Shown: in pieces, positions 50,194 to 60,989 of the stretch
How positions within the stretch are numbered: position 1 is the stretch's first letter
Layout: each line of letters starts with the position of its first letter
Assembly: GCA_951804985.1 (NCBI GenBank)
Contig: OX638131.1
Span: forward strand, 40,986,044-41,050,043
Source of the DNA: Dryomyza anilis
Taxonomy: Eukaryota; Arthropoda; Insecta; Diptera; Dryomyzidae
DNA length: 64,000 bases
Direction: 5' to 3'
Translations under genes and position numbers: made by a program
The notes under the pieces: model-generated
Databases searched by the model: none
Told to the model about the DNA's origin: nothing
Seen by the model: the letters and a program-made list of their open reading frames with translations, nothing else

Positions 50194-50509
50194 TACAGAT
50201 CTACCTCTACTCCAAAATAAAAGTAAATAATATGACTTGAAAAAAATATGACTTAATTTATTTCGTATATTCATTATGTATGTACATACCTATTATAAAT
50301 ATATTTTATATTTTTAGTAAATTTATTTTTAATTTTTTAGTACAAATTTTTTAAAACGTTTTTTTTTTATAAGTTCTATTAGTTTTTACGTAGGTCATTG
50401 CTATATTGTTCAAAATAGGCATTTCCCAAAATGTATCGACTTAGCTCCGGTCTCTTATCCATCTTACTGATCACATCCTGATTATTTTAAAAATTGCACA
50501 TTGAACCAC

Positions 50510-51325
50510 TTAGAAGATAAAGCTGCTGGTCTTGGCGTTGATCCATTCCAGGTGAGCACTGATCTTCGTATAAACAGAGGGGTACTTGGTGGTAGCGCAG
50601 GGAATGTAGCCCCAGGACACTGCACCAACCAATTCAGCACCGTCAGTGGTGTAGCGCACCAAGGGGCCACCAGAGTCACCGCTGCAAGCGCCATCGGTTG
50701 CGCCTGGGGTGTAGGTGCAGATGTTAGATTTGGCCAGCGGAGCATTTCTGGGCAGAGCAGCTTTGCAGGCGGCATATCCGACGATATCAGCATCCAAAGT
50801 TTGCAACACATTAGGCAGAGTACCGTCGCTGGTATAACCCCAGCCGAAAAGTTTGCCTTTGCCGGTTTGTTCATGCTTGCCGGATGGCAAGGCGATCTTG
50901 GCCACTGGAGCAGCACCATTACGAGTCAAAGCATTCAGATTGAAGGGCTCAGCAATGTAGATGAGACCAATGTCATTGGGACCAACACCGCCGGTGTACT
51001 TCTCATGCACGATGTACTGGTCCTCGCTGGTGACCTGGCGAATCTGGACGTCGGACTGATCGTTGAGTGAGTGCCGACCGGCCACAACCTGAAAAGTGCT
51101 GCTGATCTTGCAATGAGCGGCTGTCAAGACCCAGTGGGCATCAATAATGGAGCCAGCGCAGAAATGAGACGATGTCTGGAGCGACACAATATAGGGTGCC
51201 TCACCCTTTTGGGCCTCGTAGCCGTTGATGATGCGACCCGATGAAAAGGCCGCAGTTACGTCAGAATCCAGGCTGGCGGCGCTGACAGCGGCCACAGCCA
51301 AGGCGAATACAATGAATACCTTCAT
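50510..51325 (-). CDS. Secreted chymotrypsin-like serine protease SP1 (family S1)
   Basis: Intronless gene for a 271-residue preproprotease. Residues 1-17 are a signal peptide; a short propeptide ends at Arg31, and cleavage gives the new N-terminus IINGYEA, so a trypsin-like enzyme probably activates it. The catalytic triad is His71 (TAAHC), Asp118 (PNDIGLI) and Ser218 (GDSGGPL). Cys pairs 56/72, 187/203 and 214/243 fit the three standard disulfides. The residue at the base of the S1 pocket (six before the Ser) is Gly212, with Gly239 and Ser250 at the other pocket positions, so it is not trypsin-like; chymotrypsin- or elastase-like cleavage is likely. It is the most divergent of the four paralogues (about 36 differences from SP2), with its own changes CAGSII, GRHSLND and GWGYTSDG, and ends in SSFIF. 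Secreted midgut digestion is inferred from the family. Confidence 0.93.
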   Translation of the reverse strand: MKVFIVFALAVAAVSAASLDSDVTAAFSSGRIINGYEAQKGEAPYIVSLQTSSHFCAGSIIDAHWVLTAAHCKISSTFQVVAGRHSLNDQSDVQIRQVTSEDQYIVHEKYTGGVGPNDIGLIYIAEPFNLNALTRNGAAPVAKIALPSGKHEQTGKGKLFGWGYTSDGTLPNVLQTLDADIVGYAACKAALPRNAPLAKSNICTYTPGATDGACSGDSGGPLVRYTTDGAELVGAVSWGYIPCATTKYPSVYTKISAHLEWINAKTSSFIF

Positions 51326-51373
51326 GTTGTAAATAGAAATTGTTTTTGTCTCTGAAAAACATTCGCAAATGGT

Positions 51374-51381
51374 CTTTTATA
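51374..51381 (-). promoter_or_regulatory. TATA box of SP1
   Basis: TATAAAAG on the coding strand, about 50-57 bp upstream of the ATG, which leaves room for a leader of about 20-30 nt. SP2, SP3 and SP4 have the same octamer at almost the same distance. Confidence 0.8.
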
Positions 51382-51518
51382 CCATGAAATGCATTTTCTG
51401 AAATGACTCATCGTAAACCAAATCTGTATTAAATATAAATTGCATTATTTTTATGGATTGTAAATTATGTTAGCTGATATTTTTATGGCGGCCTTTTTTT
51501 CAGTAGATCGATTAAAAA

Positions 51519-51535
51519 TTTGTGATAAGTGATAA
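51519..51535 (-). promoter_or_regulatory. Conserved upstream motif of SP1 (double GATA-type site)
   Basis: On the coding strand TTATCACTTATCACAAA: two copies of TTATCAC, each containing TGATAA on the other strand, which fits a GATA-factor site. It lies about 195-210 bp upstream of the ATG. The same motif stands in the same orientation before SP2, SP3 and SP4. GATA factors drive midgut digestive genes in flies; the regulatory role here is inferred. Confidence 0.6.
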
Positions 51536-51694
51536 TAATATATTTTACGAAATAGATTAACATATTAATGGAGTTAATTGACTTATTATCTGGCCTTAAT
51601 TTTGTTCACAGGAATGATCTACACAATTATATGGTTATTACCAAATAATTGTATAAAGTAATCGGGTACTTGGTATCGATTTGCCTTATTCCTA

Positions 51695-51955
51695 CACAGA
51701 ATAGATATTTGTTGCGCCAACCAACTCTTTGCCCAACCAACATATTCGGTTCTCTCAACCGGTTACTCGGTTGTTATTAATAAAAAGTGTTGTAGTTTCT
51801 ACTTCAACCAATTTCAAACAGTTTTAGAACCATTTAGTACAGATTAGGAACAATTAGGAGTGTGCATAACCATTCGATTTAACCGAATGAATTTAGTTGG
51901 TACAACTACTTTTTCATTCTTCCAACCTCATGCCAAAAGATAATTTTTCTGTGTG
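51695..51955 (+). mobile_element. MITE family A, copy A3
   Basis: 261 bp, TA on both sides, ends CACAGAATAGATATTTG and TTTTTCTGTGTG; lies upstream of SP1. Confidence 0.88.
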
Positions 51956-52084
51956 TAGTAAACCGCCTTTATACAGAATTTATTTCATACAACATGCCAA
52001 ACGACTAACTAAAAATTGAAAGTGCTTTGAAGAAATTAAAAAAGAAAGAAAATGAAGCATGAAATGATTAATAAATGTGTCTTT

Positions 52085-52692
52085 TTCAAACTAGACTATT
52101 CATCGTAAGCAATTCATCGTATGAACAATTCATCGTATCAGAATTTATCGTATCACAATGCATCGTATGAACAATTCATTGAATATACAATTTCTCGAAT
52201 GCATTTTTCCAACAAATTTTGACACAACACTAGATCTATATACACTTGATTTATATCGAAAGTTATAAAGAGAAAGCGATGCAATCAAAAAGCGTACATT
52301 TGTGCTATATGAAATACTTTATCTTCAACCTTTATAGCTAAAGTGATAACGAAAAATTCATTATTATCTAATTGACACAACAGTTGATGTATTACATAGA
52401 AGCGCGCGATTTTTGTAAAAAAATATCAATTTTTTTAAACAAATACAAAATTGTATAACCCTCCTGAGTAAATTTCCTTTCGTTGGATGAATTGTTCATT
52501 CGATGAATTGTGCATACGATGAATTTTGCATACGATGAATTTTGCATACGATGAATAGTGTACACGATGAATTGTGCATACGATGAATAGAGTGCACGAT
52601 GAATTGTGCATGCGATGAATTGTGTATGAGATGAATTGTGATACGATAAATTGTGAATTGTGATACGATGAATTGTTCAATATGAATTGACC
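52085..52692. mobile_element. Second foldback-like element with tandem-repeat arms
   Basis: Left arm about 52085-52205 is units of CAATTCATCGTATGAA; right arm about 52480-52692 is the inverted unit CGATGAATTGTGCATA, about 13 copies. The outer parts align as inverted repeats (AACAATTCATCGTATCA). The middle 270 bp is unrelated. No target duplication resolved. The 89-codon minus-strand ORF in the right arm is a translated repeat. Confidence 0.65.
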
Positions 52693-54565
52693 CATTCCGT
52701 ACATAGTTCGCTATGATATTTATCGTCCTCGTTAAGAATTTACCGAAAAGCGTTGAAAATTGTTTGGTTTTTAGCCAGTTTACTTTTCTACGATTTAAAC
52801 GCTTGTTATTGTTAAAAATCTTTCCGAATTTTTTTGTCTATATCAAATGCTTTAAAAGTTAGGGAATCACTTTTTTCATAACGATCGCTATCGCAAGCGA
52901 AAATTGTCGGTAGATAGCATTATCGAATATTATCGTTATTGAGTTCAAACAACTTCCGAAAGGGGTTCCTTAGTCACTTCAAATGTCTTTAGTCAGTACA
53001 CATGGATGTGCTGAATGATGCTGACAACACTTATTGTACTGTTTTCAATACAATTTCAATATCAAAAGTACGCAAGTACTCTCTAGACCATTTGAGTACA
53101 ATTCCATTGTAATTCCAAAACAATAAATAGACGTACCCGGGTTAACCATAGACAATACCATAGACATAGGCATAACCATTGAAAATTTGAATCTACAACT
53201 TAATTTAATGTAGTGCATATGAAAACTTTCACAAAATTCGTTATTTAATTTCAGTTCGAGGTAAACTTTAGCAATAGTTACGGGCGGCATATTTTGAAGC
53301 AGTAATTTAAACCAAAATCATTTAAAACAGTTTCATGTTTAAAACCGATAACGTTACATAAACGTTATATTAAAATCAGAAACACAAAAATAAAACATTT
53401 CATTTTAGTCAAAAAATGTTTATTTTTTACGTAATTGATCTCTATTTTTCAGACGAAATATATTGAAAATTTTTTATGATATTCGTATTTTTAAATTAAT
53501 AAACATTTTTCTTTTTAAATTTGTGAACAGAAAAGTACAATTTGGTTCCATTTAGTACAATTTTTTTACGATAAGTTACAATATCGATATTTTCAAATAT
53601 CATCCCTGATATAAACGTCAAATGTCATATGGTAGCAAAGATATACACCTTGATTGATTGATTTTGTATCTTGTCACTAGGAAAGGTTTGTGTATCATAT
53701 CATTTGAACTACATCGTTTTTTTTTTAACAGCTTTGATCCGGAGCATAAAATTATGAAAAAAACGCAGCTAATTAAAGACATATATTACAAATTTATTTT
53801 GTGTATATTTAATTATACAATTTAATATTTTTATACTAAACGTAGTTTAAACAAGACATAATATCAAATATAGTCAATAAATCACGAATATTTAAAATTC
53901 AATATTAACTGATAACTAATTGCCTATCTGTCTATAAAATTTAAAGACATTCGACCGTTTTTATGAGGAATTCTTGACTTTTTAAAAATTTGAAAAGTTC
54001 AAACTAAGTTTAAACTAGCACTGAATAACTGGGCCTTAGTAGAATAAAAAAAAATCAGTAGTTTTAATGTAACCTTTTAATGGAAATTTATTACGTAGTG
54101 GAAAATGGACAAAGTCGTCCTTACAAAATCTATACGGCAAAATTGGTACAGCAAACAGAAATTTTGGCAATAGAACGAAACTATGTATTTTAGAAAATAG
54201 TACAATCGTACAATTTAAGAATACTTGTCAATCATTGAACATGATTTAGGAAAGTATTGCACTAAATAGCTAAATTGAGAAAAATCGACGTAGTGGTCAA
54301 AGTAATTCGCGTCACCGAAATAAATTTAATTAAAAAAAAAAGAATTTAAATATATAGAACGATATCAGCCAATAACTATAATCGTGTGTAAAGTGGATTG
54401 TGTCGACATAATCTAGGCCTATTTTCAAAAAGCTAATTTGAGTTAGTCAACGAGTAGCATTTATATGTATTTCTTGGAAACTATATAACGTGGATCTCTC
54501 CAGATTATAAAACATTCTTAATTAACGAATCAATTGAACCCAACAATATATTAAGATTTGACCTA
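52693..54565. other. Between SP1 and SP2, no gene seen
   Basis: A/T-rich, nothing recognised apart from a short CATAGACAATACCATAGACA tandem at 53150. Confidence 0.5.
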
Positions 54566-54846
54566 CACACAGAATATAGATTTTTTGCGCCAACCAATTC
54601 CTTGCCTAACCATCTTATTCGGTTCTCTCCACCGCTTAGTCAGTTGCTATTGTCAAAATAAAAAGAGTTGTAGTTTTTTCGGCAAACAATTTCGAACTGT
54701 TTTAGAACTATTTGGTACAGATTTAGAACCATTAGGAGTGCGTATTGACTAAAATTGCATGTGTATATATTACAGTTTCGACAGCAAATTTGTAAATCAT
54801 TTGAATTAACCGAATGAAGTAAATTTTATCATTCTTTTTCAGTGTG
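54566..54846 (+). mobile_element. MITE family A, copy A4
   Basis: 281 bp, TA on both sides, ends CACACAGAATATAG and TTTTTCAGTGTG; lies between SP1 and SP2, downstream of SP2. Confidence 0.85.
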
Positions 54847-55044
54847 TAGGTTATTGCTATATTGTTCAAAATAGACATTTCCCAAAAAGTGTCGACTTTG
54901 CTCCGATCTCTCCCCTATTGATTACATCTATAATAATGTCTCTCCAAAAGTTAGAGCACAATGCATCTTGATAAAACCAAATTTTAAGGTGGGCCGGTTT
55001 ATATCTAAATCATTAATAAAACAGTTAGTTCAAGTATAATCGTA

Positions 55045-55050
55045 TTTATT
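55045..55050 (-). terminator. Polyadenylation signal of SP2
   Basis: AATAAA on the coding strand about 26 bp beyond the stop, the same spacing as in SP3. Confidence 0.65.
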
Positions 55051-55075
55051 TTAAATAAATTGCACATTCAACAAC

Positions 55076-55891
55076 TTAGAAGATAAAGCTGCTGGTCTTG
55101 GCGTTGATCCATTCCTGGTGAGCGCTGACCATGGTGTAAACCGAGGGGTACTTGGTGGTGGCGCAGGGAGTGTAGCCCCAGGACACAATACCAACCAATT
55201 CAGCACCGCCAGTGGTGTAACGCACCAAGGGGCCACCAGAGTCACCGTTGCAAGCGCCATCTGTTGTGCCCGATGTGTAGGAGCAGATGTTGGATGGGGC
55301 CAGAGGAGCGGAACTGGGCAGAGCAGCTTTGCAGGCGGTATAGCCGACGATATCAGCATCCAAAGTTTGCAACACATTGGGCAGAGCACCGGAGTTGTCA
55401 CGACCCCAGCCGAATAGTTTTCCCTTGCCGGTTTGTTCATACTTGCCGGATGGTAAGGCGATCTTGGCCACAGGAGCAGCACCATTACGAGTCAAGGCAT
55501 TGAGATTGAAGGGCTCAGCAATGTAGATGAGACCAATGTCATCGGGACCCACACCGCCGGTGTATTTCTCGTGCACGATGTACTGGCTCTTGCTGGTTAC
55601 CTGACGAACCTGGACGTCGGATTGATCGTTGCGTGAGTGCAGACCGGCCACAACCTGGAATTTGCTGTTGGTCAAGCAATGAGCGGCTGTCACGACCCAG
55701 TGGGCATCAATGAGGGAGCCACCGCAGAAATGAGACGATGTCTTGAGCGACACAATGTAGGGTGCCTCACCCTTTTGCGCCTCGTAGCCGTTAATGATGC
55801 GACCCGATGAAAAAGCCGGGGTGACATCGGAGTCCAGGCTGGCGGCGCTAACAGCGGCCACAGCCAAAGCGAGCACAATGAATACCTTCAT
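55076..55891 (-). CDS. Secreted chymotrypsin-like serine protease SP2 (family S1)
   Basis: Intronless, 271 residues, same plan as SP1: signal peptide 1-17, activation site Arg31/Ile32, triad His71, Asp118, Ser218, six paired cysteines and a Gly212/Gly239/Ser250 S1 pocket. The interior ([33 protein letters not shown]) is nearly identical to SP3 (about 8 differences over 271 residues) and SP4, but the C-terminal tail SSFIF, the 3' flank and about 300 bp of upstream DNA match SP1, so the gene looks like a mosaic. It lies tandem with SP1 and head-to-head with SP3. An AATAAA on the coding strand lies at 55050-55045, just past the stop. Product presumably secreted into the midgut lumen; no experimental data are implied. 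Confidence 0.93.
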   Translation of the reverse strand: MKVFIVLALAVAAVSAASLDSDVTPAFSSGRIINGYEAQKGEAPYIVSLKTSSHFCGGSLIDAHWVVTAAHCLTNSKFQVVAGLHSRNDQSDVQVRQVTSKSQYIVHEKYTGGVGPDDIGLIYIAEPFNLNALTRNGAAPVAKIALPSGKYEQTGKGKLFGWGRDNSGALPNVLQTLDADIVGYTACKAALPSSAPLAPSNICSYTSGTTDGACNGDSGGPLVRYTTGGAELVGIVSWGYTPCATTKYPSVYTMVSAHQEWINAKTSSFIF

Positions 55892-55937
55892 GTTGTAAAT
55901 AGAAATTGTTTATGTTTGAAAAAGATTCGCAAATGGT

Positions 55938-55945
55938 CTTTTATA
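55938..55945 (-). promoter_or_regulatory. TATA box of SP2
   Basis: TATAAAAG on the coding strand 47-54 bp upstream of the ATG, embedded in a block (…GGTCTTTTATAC… on +) shared with SP1 and SP4. Confidence 0.8.
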
Positions 55946-56096
55946 CTATGAAATGCATTTGCTGATATCTCAAGAAGTCTGAGCGAAAACCAAGTTTGTA
56001 TTAAATATAAATTGCATTATTTCTTATCGATTGTAAATTATGTTAGCTGATATTTTTATGGCGGGTTTTTTTCATTGCAGTTGATTATATTAAATA

Positions 56097-56113
56097 TTTG
56101 TGATAAGTGATAA
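56097..56113 (-). promoter_or_regulatory. Conserved upstream motif of SP2 (double GATA-type site)
   Basis: Identical 17-mer TTATCACTTATCACAAA on the coding strand, about 206-222 bp upstream of the ATG, inside a block of DNA duplicated between the SP1 and SP2 upstream regions. Confidence 0.6.
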
Positions 56114-56114
56114 T

Positions 56115-57509
56115 AATCTATTTTACGAAAAATGTTAATGGATTAATAGGATTAATAGAGGTAATAGACTTATTGTCTGGCCTTGATCTAGTGCACAGGA
56201 ATGATCTACACAATTATGGTTCAGCCCTGAAATTTTCAGGAACGAATTTCTTTCTGAATATTCAGGTCTAATAAATTCAGCTTATTTTTAATATCTAAAT
56301 AATACTTATAATTTAAGCAAGACTTTGTAGTATTCACAGAAAAAAAAAAGTTAATTCTATTTATGAATTTGTTCATCAGTTTTATGAATTTGTCATTACG
56401 GCACAACCAATGACCAAATTCATCCAATTTATGAATCGTTCATAAAACCGTAATGGAAATGTTCATAATATTGATGAACGCAATTCCAATTCATAGAGAT
56501 AACATTTTATATAGTGATGCTTTTTGGGATTATGAAAATTTAAGTAAGTGCGTAAAATCTACAATTTTCGAAATATTTTAATGCGCCTCACTTTTTTGGT
56601 TAAAACCAAACTTAGGAATGTTGAATATTTAAACCTTTTTCGTGCAGTACTGTGTATGTGCCTCAAAAATGTCGCGATTTCACCATAAAAGGACTTAAGA
56701 TAGAAATTTTTGTTTGCAATCAATTATCTACATCGAAATCGTAGATGTTTAAAACCCTTTAAAAACATTATTTACCATAAAAATTAACAAAAACAAAATA
56801 TCAAAATTTTGCACAATTTTCAAAAAGTCCATACAATTTTTGCATTTCAATATTTTTGTATGCGCCACTGATTTTGTGATAGTACTTAATAAAAAAACTC
56901 AGTTCACGCAATACACTGACTATTTCAAATAATAATGGGAATGTGCCACGCGAAAAACTGCTGTTTTGAACAAATTCACGCTTATATTTTTCTACATTTG
57001 TAGTGACCGTACTCTTTTGATAACATTAACGATCATACGATGCAAATTTATAACAGCTTTCTACTAATATTTTCAAATTAAAATTTCATTGAGGGGCGTC
57101 CGTGCCCTGGCCAAAAAACACAAATAGTTTGAAAACGGGGGAAACAATGGTTTCAATTTTGCACCACCATATATGAATCTATTCAATTGTGCTATACAAA
57201 TTAAACATATACTAAACTGATCTCCCATATGTACCGAGCACTTCTTTCTCAGCAAGTTTGATCCTAAAGTGAAGATCTTGGAACCAAAACGGAGAAGAAG
57301 CAAAAAAAAACCTAGAGTATTTCAATGCATTTTTTTCAAATTTGTAACTTTAAATTACTATAACAAATAGAGGTGAAAACTTCTGGCCCTAAAATTTAGC
57401 ATTCTTATAATTTTAGGTATACTTGATCATTAACATTAAATCGAAAAACTTCGGAAGTTATTGATAAATTAAAGTCAGTTAAAATGATTTTAAAAAATTT
57501 CTGTTTTTG
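56115..57509. other. Between divergent SP2 and SP3, no gene seen
   Basis: Holds a palindromic MITE-like stretch at about 56330-56510 (TTTATGAATTTGTTCATC and complements). No ORF of note. Confidence 0.5.
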
Positions 57510-57785
57510 CCCAAAGAAAAAAACTATGAAATCCATAGGAATTACTATTGATTCAACGCTTTTTTACTATTAGTCAATGCGATTTTTCATATTAATATTA
57601 TAGTGTGGAAACTATTAATTTTATAGTGGTGACACACTATTTATTTTAATAGTTTTTTACTATTGAAAAAAATGTGATGTCCTATTAATCAAAAAATGTC
57701 CCATTAAAACAACAGTTGTTCACATTAAAATAAACTGATCTTTAGAATCAATAGTTGATAATATTGGTTTTCTGTTTTCTGAGTG
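57510..57785. mobile_element. MITE family B, copy B5
   Basis: Interior AAATCCATAGGAATTACTAT and ATTTTATAGTGGTGACACAC match the left part of B1; right end TTTTCTGAGTG followed by TA. Left end eroded. It lies between the divergent genes SP2 and SP3. Confidence 0.7.
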
Positions 57786-58450
57786 TACCTTCTAGGCAGA
57801 ACATCGTGACTAACAAATAAAATTTTCATTTACTACAAAATTGTAGATCCTTAGAGTGTGTCTGGAAAGTAATTTTAGGGAATTTGAGTAGACCAAATAT
57901 AAAACTAATGATTTTGTACTAGTGTGTTAAACTGCGAAGTAAAAGGTTCTGGATTCGCACCCTACTACGGTCATCGTTATATCACTCAACCGTTAAATCA
58001 AAAAAAGATGTTAGATCAAAAAACATATGTTATCATAGAAATACAAAGGGTATTATGAACATATTATCCTCTATTAAGATTTCATTAATGTAGCTTTCTA
58101 AGACAAGTCATAAAAATCACATCCAATTGCCAAAGTTTTTTCAAAAACATGACAATCATCTGATGAAATTTCATCGATGCTGTACCAATGAATGACATAC
58201 ATGACATCGTTAATGGTATGTCATGCATGCAGTGATAGGTAAAGATGACATTCCCTATTGATGACATGTCACACTGGGAACAGATAACGACGCTACCTAT
58301 CGATAAATTGTTTTATATAACATAATTTACCATTCATGAGTGTACTAAACATACATGACATTCAATTTTATAAATAAAATATATAAACTAAACAAATTTT
58401 TAATGACCCACTCTGTTATCGGTGGCTGCCTTCTACAATTAATATTGATG

Positions 58451-58461
58451 CTTATCACAAA
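58451..58461 (+). promoter_or_regulatory. Conserved upstream motif of SP3 (GATA-type site)
   Basis: CTTATCACAAA on the coding strand, about 169-179 bp upstream of the ATG. The surrounding sequence is not alignable by eye with the other three upstream regions, so the preserved motif is notable. A second GATAAG lies near 58551. Confidence 0.6.
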
Positions 58462-58575
58462 TTCAGAAGTAATATTTTTAGAAAATCCAATAAAAATGTC
58501 TAGAAAGGTACAAAAAAAAAAACAATACTGAAAGATATTCATACCAAATTTGATAAGAACATCTATTTCAAATGG

Positions 58576-58583
58576 TATAAAAG
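58576..58583 (+). promoter_or_regulatory. TATA box of SP3
   Basis: TATAAAAG 47-54 bp upstream of the ATG; an initiator-like TTCAAAC lies about 28 bp downstream, so transcription probably starts near 58604. Confidence 0.8.
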
Positions 58584-58629
58584 TCTATTCGCACTCATTT
58601 TTCAAACATAAACAAATAATTAAATCAAC

Positions 58630-59460
58630 ATGAAGGTATTCATTGTATTCGCTTTGGCTGTGGCCGCTGTTAGCGCCGCCAGCCTGGACTCCGACGTCAC
58701 TCCGGCTTTCTCATCGGGTCGCATCATCAACGGCTACGAGGCCAAAAAGGGTGAGGCACCCTATATTGTGTCGCTCAAGACTTCCTCCCATTTCTGCGGT
58801 GGGTCACTCATTGATGCCCACTGGGTCTTGACAGCCGCTCACTGCTTGACCAGCAGCAACTTCCAGGTTGTGGCCGGTCTGCACTCACGCAACGATCAGT
58901 CCGACGTCCAGATTCGTCAGGTTACCAGCAAGAGCCAGTATATCGTGCACGAGAAGTACACAGGCGGTGTTGGTCCCGATGACATTGGTCTCATCTACAT
59001 TGCTGAGCCCTTCAATCTGAATGCTTTGACACGTAATGGTGCTGCTCCAGTGGCCAAGATTGCCTTGCCATCCGGCAAGTACGAACAAACCGGACAAGGC
59101 AAACTCTTCGGCTGGGGTCGTGACAACTCCGGTGCTCTGCCCAATGTGTTGCAAACTTTGGATGCTGATATCGTCGGCTATACCGCCTGCAAAGCAGCTC
59201 TGCCCAGTTCCGCCCCTCTGGCCACCTCCAACATCTGCTCCTACACATCGGGCACAACCGATGGCGCTTGCAACGGTGACTCTGGTGGCCCCTTGGTGCG
59301 CTACACTACTGGCGGTGCTGAATTGGTTGGTATTGTGTCCTGGGGCTACACTCCCTGCGCCACCACCAAGTACCCCTCGGTTTACACCATGGTCAGCGCT
59401 CACCAGGAATGGATCAACGCCAAGACCAGCAGCTTCAGCGTCCCAGACTATGCTTTCTAA
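58630..59460 (+). CDS. Secreted chymotrypsin-like serine protease SP3 (family S1)
   Basis: Intronless, 276 residues, the only member on the + strand: head-to-head with SP2 and tail-to-tail with SP4. Signal peptide 1-17, activation at Arg31/Ile32 ([10 protein letters not shown]), triad His71, Asp118, Ser218, paired cysteines at 56/72, 187/203 and 214/243, Gly212 at the S1 base. The tail is five residues longer than in SP1/SP2 and reads SFSVPDYAF, shared with SP4. A polyadenylation signal AATAAA is at 59486-59491, 26 bp after the stop. The leader and core promoter differ from those of the other three genes apart from the TATA box and the upstream TTATCACAAA motif. ATG 58630 is the first in-frame Met and starts the signal peptide. 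Confidence 0.94.
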   Translation: MKVFIVFALAVAAVSAASLDSDVTPAFSSGRIINGYEAKKGEAPYIVSLKTSSHFCGGSLIDAHWVLTAAHCLTSSNFQVVAGLHSRNDQSDVQIRQVTSKSQYIVHEKYTGGVGPDDIGLIYIAEPFNLNALTRNGAAPVAKIALPSGKYEQTGQGKLFGWGRDNSGALPNVLQTLDADIVGYTACKAALPSSAPLATSNICSYTSGTTDGACNGDSGGPLVRYTTGGAELVGIVSWGYTPCATTKYPSVYTMVSAHQEWINAKTSSFSVPDYAF

Positions 59461-59485
59461 GTTTTTTTATTCAGACAAAATATTA

Positions 59486-59491
59486 AATAAA
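59486..59491 (+). terminator. Polyadenylation signal of SP3
   Basis: AATAAA 26 bp after the stop codon, followed by a T/G-rich stretch (TTTTGTTGTTTTATT) as expected for a cleavage downstream element. Confidence 0.7.
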
Positions 59492-59674
59492 TGAATTGAT
59501 TATTGCAATTTTGTTGTTTTATTCAGATATTAAACTAATAGTTCTGTTAGTTAGGGTTATCCTTTTGTGAATAGCATAATGCTCTGATTCTAGTCATTCT
59601 GTAATAAAAATTTGATTTTATCAATATATTTGAACGTGTCTAAAATATTATTTGTTTTAAAATTCTTCGAAAAG

Positions 59675-59990
59675 GGACAACCTGCAAAGTCTGATGAGCT
59701 TCACATATATATCGAACTCAGGTATTTTTGAGTATAGGCGGTTTCTTGCTTTTCTTGGATCATTTCCAGGATCGCATAGTGAAAATCTCGTCTTTCCGGG
59801 TCTAAAGTCGCACTGATAACTTCCAATCAGTCGGTTGACTAAGGGCTTCTGTGCGATATTGAGAAGGCATATTCAAAGGTAATTGGCACATTTTGTGGAT
59901 TGAGCAGAGTACATTGGGATTGACATTTTTTTCAACGCGGCATAATCTTCGTGTCTAAATAGCTCTTCGTCTCTAGTAAACAGTAAAATT
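59675..59990 (-). pseudogene. Non-LTR retrotransposon reverse-transcriptase relic
   Basis: On the minus strand, across stops and frame changes, the peptides CANY.-ICLLNIA, KPLVNRLIGSYQCDFRPGKT, TIFTMRSWKMIQEKQE and IYVKLIRLCRLS can be read. They correspond to the RT region typically written CANYRGISLLN…LNRLIG.YQCGFRPG.ST…KLIRLC. Between the last two peptides most of the catalytic core, including the first Asp motif, is deleted. Plainly dead; it lies just downstream of SP3. Confidence 0.75.
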
Positions 59991-60394
59991 GACCTGTATT
60001 TTGTATTGAGATTAGTTTTAAAGATAAATATTTACATAACAAATTAGACTATTATTGGATTCAATAAGTTCTAATCTTGTAGTATAGAAAACATATTTTG
60101 CTACCAAACTCATAAAAATATAGTTTGAACAAAACACAAAAAAATGCCATGCTCTTTTAAAAAATATAAGTTCTAATTACTCTTTCTACCACGTCCCTCT
60201 GGAACCATCAAAAAAATAAAAAATGAAAGAAAGAAATAAAAAAATAAAGAAAGAAAGAAAGAAATATCAAAAATTAAAAAAATTGCAGTATCAAGCAGAA
60301 AATGGAGATTCTCCAACAGAAAATCACACCACAACAACAAAAAACCCTAATATTTAAAACTCTTAGAAAACCCTATTTTCCAAAAAAGGATATC

Positions 60395-60745
60395 CCCAAT
60401 GTGTCATTCATTTCGATTTCGGTCCAAGATGCGAGAAAAAAAAGAAGGCGAGAAAAGAAGAATTTACACGATAATAGACACTTTCTCGTATCGACATCGA
60501 GCTTATCAAATGGAGCTTATCAAATAGGTAGATATCGAAGATTTTTCACGGTACGAGACATTTTTTGTAATCGGAACGATATCGAAGATTTTTCGAACAA
60601 AAAATAATGAAAGTTCAAGATTTCTTCAAAAAGATGCATTTTAAAAACTAGAATCGATTAAGCAATGAGTTCAAACATTTGTATCGAAGTTATTTGAGGA
60701 AGCTTCGAGGCATCGGAGTTTCCGAGACATGGCAGACTCGGTAAA
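60395..60745 (+). repeat. Repeat family G, copy 2
   Basis: GTCATTCATTTCGATTTCGG at the start, TAGGTAGATATCGAAG, ACGAGACATTTTTTGTAATC, ATCGAAGTTATTTGAGGAAG and CGAGACATGGCAGACTC at the end, parallel to the minus strand of 44440-44765. A partial copy starts near 63855. Confidence 0.7.
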
Positions 60746-60989
60746 CAAATTATATAAAGAGCATGCCATGTCCTCTGTCAGTGGGTACTGGAAGCTCACA
60801 AAAATCCAATAAGTCCAATAGATTCAGTAACGATTCTTGAGTACGAAAGAATCGGTACCTGATTTTAATCTAGGACTTTTGCAAAGTAAAGAGTTCGTTT
60901 TTCTAATTAAATTTAATGAAATTTTAGTCAATGTTATATTTATCCATTCTAAACGTTCCCGCGAAATGTGTGCAGGACTGGACCAATGG

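Larger units (their letters stand above)
47471..50509 (+). other. Presumed first coding-exon downstream intron, with repeats
   Basis: Begins with the GTAAGT donor at 47471. Contains MITE-like family C (48106-48405), a degenerate tandem satellite (about 48930-49690) and two MITE family A copies. I saw no second PLC exon here or further right, so the intron probably continues past the window and includes the protease genes. Confidence 0.55.

Noticed and set aside
50501..51070. Long open frame antisense to SP1, with similar ones antisense to SP2, SP3 and SP4 (up to 189 codons)
   Set aside because: They mirror the protease codons (third-position G/C on the sense strand removes antisense stops), recur at the same offset in every paralogue and lack any own promoter or domain.
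57930..57980. tRNA-like stretch (TAGTGTGTTAAACTGCGAAG…GGTTCTGGATTCGCACC)
   Set aside because: Resembles a tRNA or SINE head, but the flanking stems do not pair and no body follows; too weak to annotate.
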